Shown here piece by piece: positions 44,716 through 56,200 of a stretch of 64,000 nucleotides of DNA. The stretch is from Klebsormidium nitens (taxonomy: Eukaryota > Streptophyta > Klebsormidiophyceae > Klebsormidiales > Klebsormidiaceae). The notes under the pieces are model-generated. The model saw only the letters and a list, made by a program, of their open reading frames with translations. It did not search any database and was not told the origin of the DNA. The translations under genes and the position numbers were made by a program. The DNA lies in contig DF237142.1 of NCBI GenBank assembly GCA_000708835.1, positions 3,810 through 67,809 of the forward strand. Direction: 5' to 3'. Numbering within the stretch: the first letter of the stretch is position 1; every line of letters starts with the position of its first letter.

Positions 44716-47700
44716 ATGTCACGAAAAAGCCCTGTAAAGGGCTCGTTTGTACAAAGATTCATTCTGCTCCACCTCATTTCGGCTTTGGTCTGGTACACAC
44801 AGCTCCTGGATGCACAGGCATTGCCCAATAAAGCAGATGCAAAGAGTGCTGGAAATGCAGCCGTGGGGCGAAAGGCTCCAATCCCTATAGACGAGCCGTT
44901 TGAATGCTTCCCTGAGAAAAACGAGGATTGCTACTTCAACAAATACTCGTCTCCCATCTGGCCCGAGGTCCGGCGCAATATGAGCGCGCTGACTCAGCGC
45001 TGGCAGACCGTCGCGTTGGAAAAACCTCCCTATCCCGAGGGAAAATATCACGGGAGGGGCATTGCAATCTCCTGCGGTCCCAGGGGGATCAACAACCTTC
45101 CTGTCCTTTTGAGAGTGCTACGCGACATGGGGTGCAACCTCCCCGTCGAAATCTGGCACCTGTCGTCGGAGAGTCTGCCCTTCGAGCACGCCGGGTGGCT
45201 CGCAGGCCACAAGAACGTCATGCTGAAAGATCTGCTCGAGTATGCCAAGGATATCGAGATGGTCGAGACGAACGTCGGCCCGCGCATGTTTGCAATCAAG
45301 CCGCTGGTTCTCCTGCACAGCTCCTTTGAGGAGGTGCTGCTGCTCGACGATGACAACCTGCCGCTCCGGGATCCGACGTACTTGTTTGAGTATCCGCAGT
45401 ATAAAGAGTCGGGGGCGATTTTCTGGCCCGATTACTGGCGGACGAGCGCGTTGAATCCAATCTGGGACCTCGTGGGGGTGGACCCGCACGGGTATGAGCA
45501 AGAGAGCGGGCAATTGCTGGTGAACAAACGGAAGGGCTGGGCCGCGCTTGCTGTGGTGAGCGATCTTCTTTTCCGTTCTCTTGAAGCTTTCCACTCTGCA
45601 CGATTTGCTTCTTCAAGTTTTTAACCGTCCCGTCACGTCAAAGCTTTTGGGAAAACTTTTCTCCGTCCCGCACTTATATGATATGAGATGTTCCAAGATC
45701 AGCTTTTCTGCTGGATGCACCAGTGTCTTGCTGTGTGCAGAGTCAAGCTTCTGGAATGCGTGGCGCCAGGAAGCTCTTGCTTCCAGCGCACAGCCGGCAG
45801 CAGTCTGCATTACGTCAGGGGAGGGCAGCCCTTTCTTTATCTTTGAATCAAGGAGGCCGATTTGTGGAGGGCATTCAATTTTTTGTTGCCGAGGGAACAT
45901 TTTCTGAACATTCTGACTTTTCATCCAGATTCTGACATTGTCATGTCGTGTTTAAAAGATCTCGAAGTCAATGAGGCGACAACGATCGCTCGGCATAATC
46001 AGACACATTGCCTAGCACACCAATGGCTGAGGAATGCACGAGCGCAGGCATTGATGTGACAGCTGGGCTCGTCGTATTTTGTGCAACTCCTTTTGCTGAG
46101 GGATCCCTTAAATTTTCAGACACCTGATGTTCAGAAATCAGCAGCAAAGGTCAGAGGGCGTAGGACCTGACTGAACAAACATTGGGCGCATTTGCTCAGC
46201 CAGTATAGCCCTTGGGGAAGACAACATCAAGTTTATCAGATCCAAGACGCTGTTCTGTTTGTTGTTTGAAGTGGGGCTTCCTGATTGTTGCTTGCGGTGT
46301 GTGGTGTTTGCACATCTGCCTTGGTTCGTCTCGTACTTGCATAAACACAAAGGCAAACAGACTGGTCCATTAGAGAATGGACATTTCTTGGAATCTTGGT
46401 TGCCTGTGCACCGAGGATCTTCAGATCTTCCCCTCCCAAGCTTCACGAGTTTGGTCCTTGTATGTGCCTAGGCTGGTGTCACTTGCCACTGAACAGTCTG
46501 GATGGGACAACTTTCGGAAGCAAGAGACGAGAGACTTGTAGGATGCACTGGCCCTGCTCAGAGGCTTGATTTGAGCAGATTGACTTTGTTGCACTGTGTA
46601 TCCGATCGAGCGGTTCACTTGAGTTCAAGTTGCCCCCTTCTGGCAGATCTTAATGCTTTTCTAAGTGACCAGTTCTTGTGTTTCATTCTCTCCCACAGTG
46701 CCTCAGTCAGCAACATCTTGATGAACTTTTGATTGCATTTGCCTATACACAGCCTTACTACCCAGTATTGGATCCATCACTGTTTCAATTGTTGGGGTCT
46801 GATCTACATTGGATTTTGTTGTCCACACCCAGAATCTGCTTCTGTGTCCGCTTTATTAATACGTTTCGGGTGCTTGTGTAATGCGTGGCGGCTTCTGCGA
46901 AAGAAGCCTCTCGCTGGTATCGCCCCGCCTCTGGTTTGCTCTTCCAATCATCGATCTTGTTTCATCCTTCACCGTCTTGAGTTTTGCTGACATTCGGCTT
47001 CAGATTGTTGGCAGACCAAATAGATAGGGCAGACAAGCAACAGGCGAATCTGTGAAACGTCACGGTCCAGTCAATGGTAGTCAAGAAGTCAATGCACTAG
47101 CGTCTGGGAAGCCAAGTGACCAGCCAACTTGTGGCCCCTTCCACTAAACATCGTCTGCCTACATTCAAGGGGGACATTGCATGCAATCTCTAATCCTGCG
47201 GCACGTTGAGCAAGGATTCCTCTGTGTTTTACGCTTGGCACCTTGCAGACCTGCGTCTCAATGGGGGACGATGGCTCCCGACTTCTAGAATCATAACTGC
47301 CAGTAAAACATTGGAACTTTGAGCAGATGGATTGTGCGACAAACAAGGAGAAGCGCTCTCAAAAGCGCCTTCACTAAGTTGACACTAATCCTCGTGCTGA
47401 CTCTGCTTCATCGCTTTCTGTGTGCAGACACTGCTGTTCAACCAAGCGCCTTATAGATTGGTAAGCCTGCCTTCTCTTTTTTTCTCTCTCTCCTTATGAT
47501 GGCAACTCACTCTGTCTTTTTTTGTTCCTTGCTTGCCGAGAGCCATGTTGCTATTGTCTCTTGAGTACAGTGCAGATTTAGTTGTTATTATCTTCTGGCA
47601 AGGCGTTGACAAACCTAGAAGTATGACGGCTTGTGGCCTTTCTTAAGCAAGCTGTTGGTGATCTCTTCCTTCTTGTGCGACATTCAAGATGGATGTTCGG

Positions 47701-50555
47701 AGAGCAAGGAATCGCAAAGGTCAGATTGTGGTTCTCTGCGGCGCTTCATTCTTGAATGTTAGAATGCTCACATTCGCTACCGGGATGTTTGAACCGAGAC
47801 TGGTAAGGGGCAGGGTCGTCGTTGTTCGGATTCAGGATAGTCAGACATGAGACTGAGACTTCCGGGAGTCTTTTGAGTTCCTTTCGATGACAGCACATGA
47901 CAAACTCCCAAGTAATGATTGGTCAGGTCGTCATTCGCCCATCCTCAAGAACAATAGCTGTTCAGGCTTCCTTTTAGCGTTCTCCCTCGTCCTCGCTTCT
48001 TTCTTGTGTTCAGCGTTTCATGGGATGAGGGTCTTCTGGGGTGCCGTTTGCTTCTTTCCATCGTTCAATCAACCGCTCCATTAGACGATCTGCCTTGTCG
48101 AGTCTGCCTAGGTTTGGAATACTGCAGACGGCTTGTGAGATTCCTGCCGCTTATACGCATGTGTTCCAAGCGGATTGCTTACATCAGCGGCCACTGACAT
48201 TTCGTGCACTTCGTTGTCTCCGCCTTTTTGCCTCCTATTTGTCCTCGCTGGAAATCCCAAAATCAGTAGCCGATGCACAACTCTCATCTGAGTTCCTAGA
48301 TCATCGTCCGACCCCTTCAGGCCACCTCATCAGTCCCCCTCGAACAAGCATTTGTAGGAGAGCAGCACCTCACAGATAGAATGAATACCAGAGACGCACA
48401 TTCCGAGATGCGCCGTCCTCTGAGCTTTCCCCGTCCATCTACTCTGACGCAGCATGACGACCTGACGAAACATGACGACGGGCATGCACGCCTCTCCCTG
48501 ACCCCTTGCGTCTCACGGAACTTTTGGGAAAGCTCTGACTCTTCTTTCTTCCGTTCCTCAAACGGCGACACAAATTCAAAAACTCAAGAGAAGGAAAGCG
48601 TGTGCTGCTCTTGCCGGCAGCTTCTCCTATCCCAACCATCCGGAGGCCTGATCGGGAAAAGGACCCTGACATTACTTTCTTACCACCATAGTTCCTTTTG
48701 TCCTCAAGCGTGAACCTTTTATTGTTTCTGCAGCTTTTGGTGAGTAAGAAAGACCTTTGGCTTTCCGTGAAAAGATGTGCGGCGCCCTCCGCAGCTCGAA
48801 GAAGTCACCGTCTCTGAAAAGGGTCGGATGTGCCATTTAGTATTCGCAGTCCTTGAATGGAGACAGAAAACACGACCCGCTTTGCCCGGATAGCCGTGGA
48901 GCACCCTCCGTAGCTCCGAGTATTTGAAACTTTGCACCTTGTGGAAAGCGATGACGGCGCACTCTCTCTACTGCAGCTCTTGAAGAACGAAGCTGAGGGG
49001 CATCATTATAGCAGTTGCACGTGAAGCACCCTCTGCGCTTTATATGCTCGGATTTCCACCAAGCTTCAAACCCGGATTGGTGCTGTCTCTCCTTGCAGCT
49101 ATTAGAAGGCGACAAGGGCACCTACCCCTTTGCGTGGTTGGCCGAAATAGCCCCCACGGTTCCCAAGTTCGTGAATGTTGATTTCTGAACAGTTCTTTCG
49201 TTTTGGATGTATGTTTCCTCTATAGATCCTCTTCCCAAAGCTTCGCACACGGGACACCGGGTCTCTCTCTGTGTGCAGTACATTTCTGACGGCAGAGACA
49301 CACATCCTTTCGTGTGAACGGCCGCGGACAAATTCTCCGCAGATCCATAACAAGACCCAAACCATTGCCATGGCATCCCTGCAGCTCTTGATTGTCGACA
49401 AGGACTGGTACCGCTTTGCGCGAGGGGTAACGAAGCACCTCCGCAACCCGGTGCTAGCAAGACCCAAAACCAACTGAAAACATGAAGGACATTTCATTTG
49501 CCTCTGCAGCTCTTGAAAGCCGACGAAGGCAGCTACCACTTTTGCGTGGTTATCTTGAACAATCCCCTGCAGCTTAGCTCAGAAAAGACTCAAAGCGTTG
49601 AAGCGTACTGATTCACCCCTCGCAGCTTCTGAACGGCGACAAAGACACGTACCGCTTTGCGTGGATGGCGGTCAAGCAGCCCTTCTCGTTCGTGCGGCAA
49701 CCGATCGGTACGGCGGGCATGGTCGACTCCAAGAAGGAGCTGTGCGGGACGACCATGGTGCAGTTCGATCTGGACGGCCACGAAATCTTCCTGCACCACA
49801 ACATGCTCAAATCGGGGCCGTTGAAACGGGCGGGGGCGAACTGGGCGGAGGCGAAGATCCCGGTAATGGGGCCGATGGAGAAGTTCAAGCCGGTGCCGGG
49901 GGATGCGTTGGAGTTGGCGGACGAGACGAGCATCAACTGTATGGATATCAGTGGGCGGTATGACGTCAAGTTGCGGCCGTTCAAGGAGTTTGAGGAGAAG
50001 TACTTCGACTCGCACGAGGTGTTGACGGAACCGTGGCTTTTGACGAACACGACGGAACGGTTCAAAGTACCGTTCCCGGAGGACTCGGTGCTTGCGGCGA
50101 TCAAGGGGGTCAACTTGAAGGGGACGTCGACGCACGAGCTGAGCTTCCCCGCGCCCAACACGACCCGGTTAAAGATCGAGTTGACCATAACCCATGTTCA
50201 AGAAGAGGGGGAGACGGCCATCGATCCGTTGTGTGAGTCCAAGGTTTGGGTTGACCAGGTGTTGTTGCCATTGGGGCGGTGCTCGGCGATTGGCGCGGGG
50301 TATGTGGGGAAGACGTTTTTCATGCACAACAAGTCGTACCATAAGCTGCTGAGCAGGGATACAGGGAAGGGGATGTGTAGCAGGGTTTTTGAGCTAACGG
50401 CGCAGCCGTTTACGGGGGTGATCACGAAAAAGGCCGTCAAGTTGCGGCTGTGTGGATGGGTAAAGAGCGTCAACGCTGTAAGGTGTTTAAACACCAGCGT
50501 GAAGCTGCACATGCCCCGATGCAGGGGTAAACCTATGCAACCGGGATATATATAG
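44716..50555 (+). CDS. GT71 (MNN1-type) alpha-mannosyltransferase
   Basis: Golgi-type glycosyltransferase of family GT71 (Mannosyl_trans3), best known from fungal MNN1 enzymes that add alpha-1,3-mannose; the acceptor here is unknown. Exons 44716-45555, 47427-47459 (a 33-nt microexon) and 49626-50555 are all phase 0, giving 600 aa. Residues 1-40 look like a type II anchor: basic MSRKSPVK, then a hydrophobic run FILLHLISALVW. Family motifs follow: ISCGPRGINNLPVLLRVLR, LPVEIWHLSSESLPFEH, the donor-binding acidic motif LLLDDDNLPL, GAIFWPDYWR and ESGQLLVNKRKGWAAL. The microexon supplies TLLFNQAPYRL and exon 3 resumes at LLNGDKDTYRFAW, ending the core with MVQFDLDGHEIFLHHN. The C-terminal 200 residues are unrecognised. 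The start is the first ATG in the exon 1 frame. The second intron (2.2 kb) carries a tandem array of exon 3 copies. Confidence 0.85.
48734..49570 (+). repeat. Tandem array of degenerate GT71 exon 3 starts
   Basis: About seven decayed copies of the acceptor plus first 55-60 bases of exon 3 lie upstream of the real exon (49626). They start at about 48734, 48850, 48977, 49099, 49279, 49385 and 49510, a period near 120 bp with one wider gap. Nearly all begin with CAG then CTCTTGA- or CTTTTGG-like sequence. The best reads are LLEGDKGTYPFAWLAE at 49099 and LLIVDKDWYRFARGVTKH at 49385, against LLNGDKDTYRFAWMAVKQ in the real exon. Copies at 48734, 48850 and 48977 are more diverged but keep the polypyrimidine-CAG edge or the internal GACARAAA/CGCTTTGC blocks. 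Confidence 0.8.
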
Positions 50556-51983
50556 GGATTGGCGTGGTAACATAGGCTTCTGTCCTGAGGTCAAAGCTGA
50601 TCAGTGGCAAGCGGGCTTGGGTGTACAAATCTAGCACCAGCAGCGAACGTTTTCCGACATCTTCTCGGATCTGGTAGGCGACCTTGGAGGAATCGCGTCT
50701 CGAGGTTGCCGCCTATTAAATTAAGCCGCACACTATCTGGAACTCTACTGGGTAGAACTGTCCAGACCCGTTTCACCACTCTCTGTCCAACAGTAAGGCG
50801 GCTAGAAAGAGCTTCATGCTACACCCAGCAATGGGACGATAGCACGCTGTCCCCTTTTTTGAACAGCAGATTCCGATATATGTCACCTGCATGGACAGTT
50901 CTGCGCCAGCACCTTGGCCGGTATTCAAGTTTTTAAGGTCAAAGAACGAAAATCATGTTGAGTGAGAACAAGCATGCTCAAACCATGCCAAGTCATTGTC
51001 GCTTCGGCAAGTGTTTCACTGTTGCCTACAATAGTCAAATTCGGTCGACAAGGTTCTACGGTTCGAATCAGATTGATGTCTTCATGTGCAATCCGGCGTA
51101 CTCAGTACCAGGGATATATCAAGTATACATTCGTGAAGGCCCATGGTTCGATCGAGGTCGTAAGGCCCCATCCAATTTTGGCTCGATCTATTATTGAGAT
51201 GCAGGGAACCTAGATCAGCTGTATGAGTTAACAGATCGAGGCCTCTCTGGCCTTGGACAAACACTGAACAAACGGGCCCGTTGCATGTTCAAGGGACTGC
51301 ATGGATTAAGGAGTGGCCATCAAATGCTGGTCGACACCACAGGCCGCGCCTGCCCGGCCACTGCAAGATCGAACTCGGGTTGAGCGCCGAGCTTGAGTGC
51401 ATGCTAGCCCGGGCCAGCTAGCATAACATCAATGAGCAAACCTCAGACGTACTTTTCTTCCCGTCTGCCAACCTACATGCATCATGCACTCAAGTTAGGA
51501 CGTTCTTAATTGGAGCTGAGTCTAAGTTTCCATTCACCTGTAGCCAGTCCATGGCTGAGTCATGCGGGAATCATGAAAGGCTTCAACTTACTTCGTACCA
51601 TAAATTTCCAATCAATCCGAAAGTCTGCATGCAGTTACGCTGACCTCGGCCACTACGTCACGTTGAATGTTTCAAATAAGGTGCCAGTGCGGTGCAAACT
51701 CGTCACACCTGCCGTCGGCTACTAACAGCCATTAAGTAAACAACGAAGATCATGCAAAAGCTCCCATCGTGAATATATTGAACTCTGTTGACCCCGTCGA
51801 ATTCAGTGCATGCATGATCGAGACGGTCAGAGAACTAAGAAGGAATCTGTCATCATTCAGCTATGTTGTGCATAATCATGGTTTCCTTTCAGTATTCGCC
51901 GTAGCTGAGCAGGGCTGCATACCGTAGTATCCCATAACGAACAAAGCTAGTGAAGTCGTTGCGTCTGGCAGATCGAAGGACGT
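50556..51983. other. Intergenic region without recognised features
   Basis: Lies between the 3' ends of the GT71 gene (+) and the small minus-strand gene. Open frames are short and scattered. I see no exon chain or repeat worth naming. Confidence 0.5.
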
Positions 51984-52731
51984 CTACCAGCCTAAGAACC
52001 CAAGCCACCGCCACCCTGCGTTCGCTTGATCAGCTTCCTCATCGTCAGCGGTTGTGCCACCTGGGAAATCCAGATTTCAAACATGGGTCTCGAAGCCGAA
52101 GCCACAGTCAAGGAGCCCTATACTTTAAACAGTGGACAGCCGAAGTCTTCTCCAAGTGGCAGTGTCACTTCAAAGTCTTTCATACATCGATCACCAGCTT
52201 GCTTGCATGATGAGAGGACGTGCGTGAAAACCGCCCAACAAAGTCAAGGTGCTACAGTGGCCCTCGGGCTGGTAGGTATGTTCGATACTGGTCCATCCTC
52301 AGAACAGCTAGAAAGTTTTTACGAATCATGTGCAACAATAAACCTGGCAAAGGGAAGGCCCAGAGACTCGGATCAAATTCTTGCTGGGAAATATACTGTT
52401 GCAGTGAAAGTCCATGTCTGTGCTGACGGTTTTTAGGCATAAAAAACCAGTTGCAAGCCAAAGGTGAGACCACCCAAGCAGCGGACTCACCAGCAGCACC
52501 TCCGCTCTTCTCGTCGTCTCGCGCCCCATGTCTCCCGCTCCGAGGCGTCCGGATCTCTTCCAAACTGTGCGGGTTTCCAGGGGCAATGTCCTCCAGAAAC
52601 GGATTGTCGCCCCCGAAAACGGACCGCTGGAGGTTGCGTGGAGTCGATGAAGCGCCGCCCCTGGTGTGAATGCCCTCGCTGCCAGTGCTGACGGTGCCGA
52701 AGTCGGCGCCACGGGGCTCCCAGATGTGCAT
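51984..52731 (-). CDS. Small unrecognised protein, two exons
   Basis: Exons 52731-52491 and 52060-51984 join in phase 1 and give 105 aa. Exon 1 begins MHIWEPRGADFGTVSTGSEG, is rich in Gly, Ser and Arg, and contains GGDNPFLEDIAPGNPHSLEE with an NPF motif. It ends GGAA at a good donor (G/GTGAGT). Exon 2 follows acceptor TTTCCCAG and encodes an acidic stretch (ADDEEADQANAG) and a striking aromatic end, WRWLGFLGW, before the stop. A good acceptor 10 bases upstream of the ATG (TTTCGTTCGCAG) suggests a leader exon further up. I do not recognise the family. The clean phase match and both splice signals are the main support. It lies 0.5 kb past the CRWN stop on the same strand and could alternatively be an alternative tail of that transcript. 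Confidence 0.5.
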
Positions 52732-53226
52732 TTTCACACTGCGAACGAAACACCGTGGTGAGGGGGGGTGCAAAAGGTTGCGCAAGGGGCATTGACGTTT
52801 GCAAGCCGTATGAGGCGAGAAGGTGGAGGAAGTCAGTCCGTTGAGGTGAAGGGGTCAAGGGAAGAGTTCTGATGCTGGGAGAAAACCTGATTGAAGCGAA
52901 GCAGGGAACGGGATTCTTGGATAAGGCCTTGGGCTTTTGAGAGCAGGCAGCATGCATATCTGAAACAAATTGCGAACGACCTATGGTCCTCAACGTAGGT
53001 TGCAAGATTCCGAACCAGGTTCCGTTGAATAACCAGGTCGACTGGATTCAAAGTCGATAATCGATGCCAGCATTCGCCAAGTACGGCGTCAGCAAATGCA
53101 ACACTCTCCCTGCTTCCCCGAATCCACGGTCCTGGAGAACCAAGGTCAAATAAAACGAGGCCGACAGAAAAACGGAATGCGGGAGCAAAGTACTAACTAG
53201 CAGAGGGAGGAACTCGGTTGACCCGC
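52732..53226. other. Gap between CRWN and the small downstream gene
   Basis: About 0.5 kb on the minus strand between the CRWN stop and the start of the 105-aa gene. It probably holds the CRWN 3' UTR and a leader exon of the small gene, ending at the acceptor near 52742. No coding exon is supported. Confidence 0.4.
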
Positions 53227-56200
53227 TCACAGCGTCGACTTCCGCAGATTGTAGCGCCGCAGCCCTGCGCTCATATCCTCTCCGTCCCTCGGATCGACTA
53301 CCGCCCGCAAGTGCCGTTTCCCGCCCCCCTCGCTCGGCGTATCTTCACCCTCAACTTCCCCCCTGAACTTAGTCGCAAACTCCACCACCCGCGGGTCCAC
53401 CAACCCAGCCTCGTCTTCCGAATCCGCCTGCTTAACCCGCCTCTTAACCTTGCCCCGTTTGGGTCCCACGTCGTCTTCGTTCTCCGAGTCGGTCACCTTC
53501 CCCTTCCCCTTTCCGCTCTCAGGTGCCTTCCGTTTGCTCCCCCTGCGCTCCTCCCCGTTTCCCCCCTCCTTTTTCGACTGGACTTTTGCCCCCCCTCTCG
53601 TTGAGCGCGCCCCTCCTTCGGCACCTCTAGACGGATCGGCCGCCAAGGCGGAACTGCCCGCTGCTCCTGCACCCTGTAGACTTCCCAAGGCTCCAGTCAC
53701 CAGATCGGAGCCAGTTTCCACCAAGCTTTTCCCTTGAGCGTCCCGGGTGTGAACAGCCCCCAACTCGTCTGCAAGTGCCTCCCCAATGTTTCCGGTCAGT
53801 TCGTCAGCCACCCCCCCGACTGTTGCCTCCACAGCGCCTCCTAGAGCGGTGACGTCATCCGCCAGGTCAGCAGCAGAGCGCGTGACGTCATCTGCCACGT
53901 CAGAGGCGGACACGCCCACCGCAGCGTCCGCTAGCTCCATTGCTGTCTCGTTCAGATCAAATGCTGCCGTTTTCGCCTTCTTGACAATCACGCTCCCCGC
54001 TTTTTGCCCCTTCTCAACCACTTCTCTCAATGCCGCCTCGCTTTTCTCGACGACTGTCTCTGTGAATGTATTTAGGAGCCCCTCCCCTCCCTGCGCCGCC
54101 TCTCGCCCTCTCTCCTCCCCCTCTGGCCCATCGAACGGCACCCCTTCGGGGGTGCCAAACTCCAGCCTTTCCGGACCCCCCATCTCCATGTCCTCGTCTC
54201 TATCCGCAGCCTCTACCAGATCGCCCACGATGCTCCGCAACTCCCCGACTTGGCTCCGATACACGCCCCCGGAACCCTCCAGACTTCCCTCCTCATCCCC
54301 CTCGCTGGCAGGCCCTCTAGAGCTTCCCGCCCCAAAGCCCCACGCCGCCCGGAAGCCGTCGAACGCTCTCCCAAAGGCGGACTTTGGCGTTTTCGGGGGG
54401 AGAGTGGATGTCGGACCGGGAGGGCTTGGCGAGACAGTTGGCAGCTCCGCAGCATCGACGGCTGCGGACGCGCCACCTGGCGCCATGGGATTGGGCGCTG
54501 GGGCTTCTTGGGGATCGTCGTTGGGGAGCTCTTGGTTTTTTGCGGCTGCTGCTTCGATCAGAAGAGTCTCATCTGCAACGCATTCGAAAATGCACCTTTG
54601 CTCAGGAGCTATAGTAAGTCGGACTTTCAGAAATAACTCCTTGGCGCCATGAAGGGACAGAAGGAAGCGCGAGTGTGCTGTCCCACTGCTGCAAGGGTCG
54701 CTGTTCATTGTGAGAAGCACGGAAAGCTGGGCACATTATGAGGGAAAAGGTGTTCGAGCTCGAAGCTGCTGATTACAGGGGCTCAAAGGACACGAGAAAG
54801 AATGAACCTGCACAATATCCGTAACCGAAGGGGAACCGATCGGAGGAAACAAAGCTTTCCAATCTTTGTTGCCGAGCGGTTAGCTTCTCATGCGAAATAG
54901 AGCTATTGCCCATTGAGTGCCCGGCCCATACCTGTCTTGCCCGAAGCTCCGGCCCTCTCCCCGCTCCTCCTCTTCACAGCCACTTTCGCCTTCTTGAGCC
55001 CCGAATTCCCAGTCTCCGGAGCCCCCCTCACTTTCTCCAAACCCTTCACAGTTGCGCCATCCACAATGTCGGCGTTCGCAGCCTCGCGTTCAGGCACTGA
55101 GGTTTTCGCCCCGTCCGCAGATCCGGCGTTTAAGAATTCACGTTCGGGGGCCAAGTCAGGCGAGGTACGCGCATTCAGCGGCCCCACCGCCGCTTCGTCA
55201 GCGGCGATCGCGCGTTCTTCCGCCTCGAGGCGCGCCATGATCCGCTCTATTTTCGCCTGCTCTTCCGCCGTCAGAGCCCTCTGCAACCGTCTCGCCGGTC
55301 CCGTGCCGGGCGTCTTTGCCGGAGAGGGATCCCTCTGCTCACGCCCCGCGATCTCGGCGCTCTTTCCCGGCGCCTGGTTCCGAGTCCCGTCGGTAAGCGG
55401 GGAAACCCTTTCGGTTTGTTTGGGCGGTTCTTGCGATTGAGCGTCTGGACCAACATCCGCTCCGGGTGGGGAACTCTTACCCCTTTTTCCGGAAGAGCCC
55501 GCCAGCTGGGTAGCCGAAGTCGGCTCTAAGGTTCCCTTGAGATCTGACGACAAGGTCCGCTCCCGCAACCGGCTGCTCGTTCTCACTGCGGACAGTGGGG
55601 GCTTCGGCGTTCGCGCAGGTTTGGGGGTTGGAAGGACGGCCCTTCCCACTCTCGTGTTGGGGGTCTTAGCAACTCGAGTGGCCCGCTCTTCCGCCGCTCT
55701 CGTCTCATCTCCTCTCAGATCCATCTCAGGTGGCGTTTCGTTTTCTGTGGGAAGGGGCCCCTGTTGCACGTCCATCAAAACCGGGCCAACCTCTCCCCCG
55801 TCGTTTCTCGCATTCTCCAGCAGGGGGCTGCTTTGCCCCTCAACCTGACCCCCTGGAAGGTTTTTCTCCGCCCCTTCCTCTCCTGAGGGGCTCGTCCCTG
55901 CACCGTCTTGGCCCCCCTCTTCCGCTTTGGCTTTCCTTGGCGAAAGGAACCCCGGCCACAGGCTCCAGCGGGGCTTCTTCACACTCACTTCCCGCGGGGC
56001 TTTCCTGTCAGTGTGACCTGGGACAAAACCCAGGTCTGTGTCGTCCAGAACAAAGCCGAAAGGCCCCGTAATTGTATCCGCCGCGCGTCCCACAGCCGTC
56101 ACCGCGGCGCCCAGCGCTTCAACAGGGCCTCCGTGCTTCTCCTCTAAAACCGGCTTATCTGGACCTGCGTCCGCTATGATTCTCCGCTGTTTCAGGGGGC

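Noticed and set aside
45741-45935. Open frame after a GTGTGCAG acceptor in the first GT71 intron
   Set aside because: The family sequence continues in the 33-nt microexon; this frame has no GT71 resemblance.
53786-54652. 288-codon open frame on the + strand
   Set aside because: Antisense to the last CRWN exon; Ser/Pro-rich shadow with no splice or family support.
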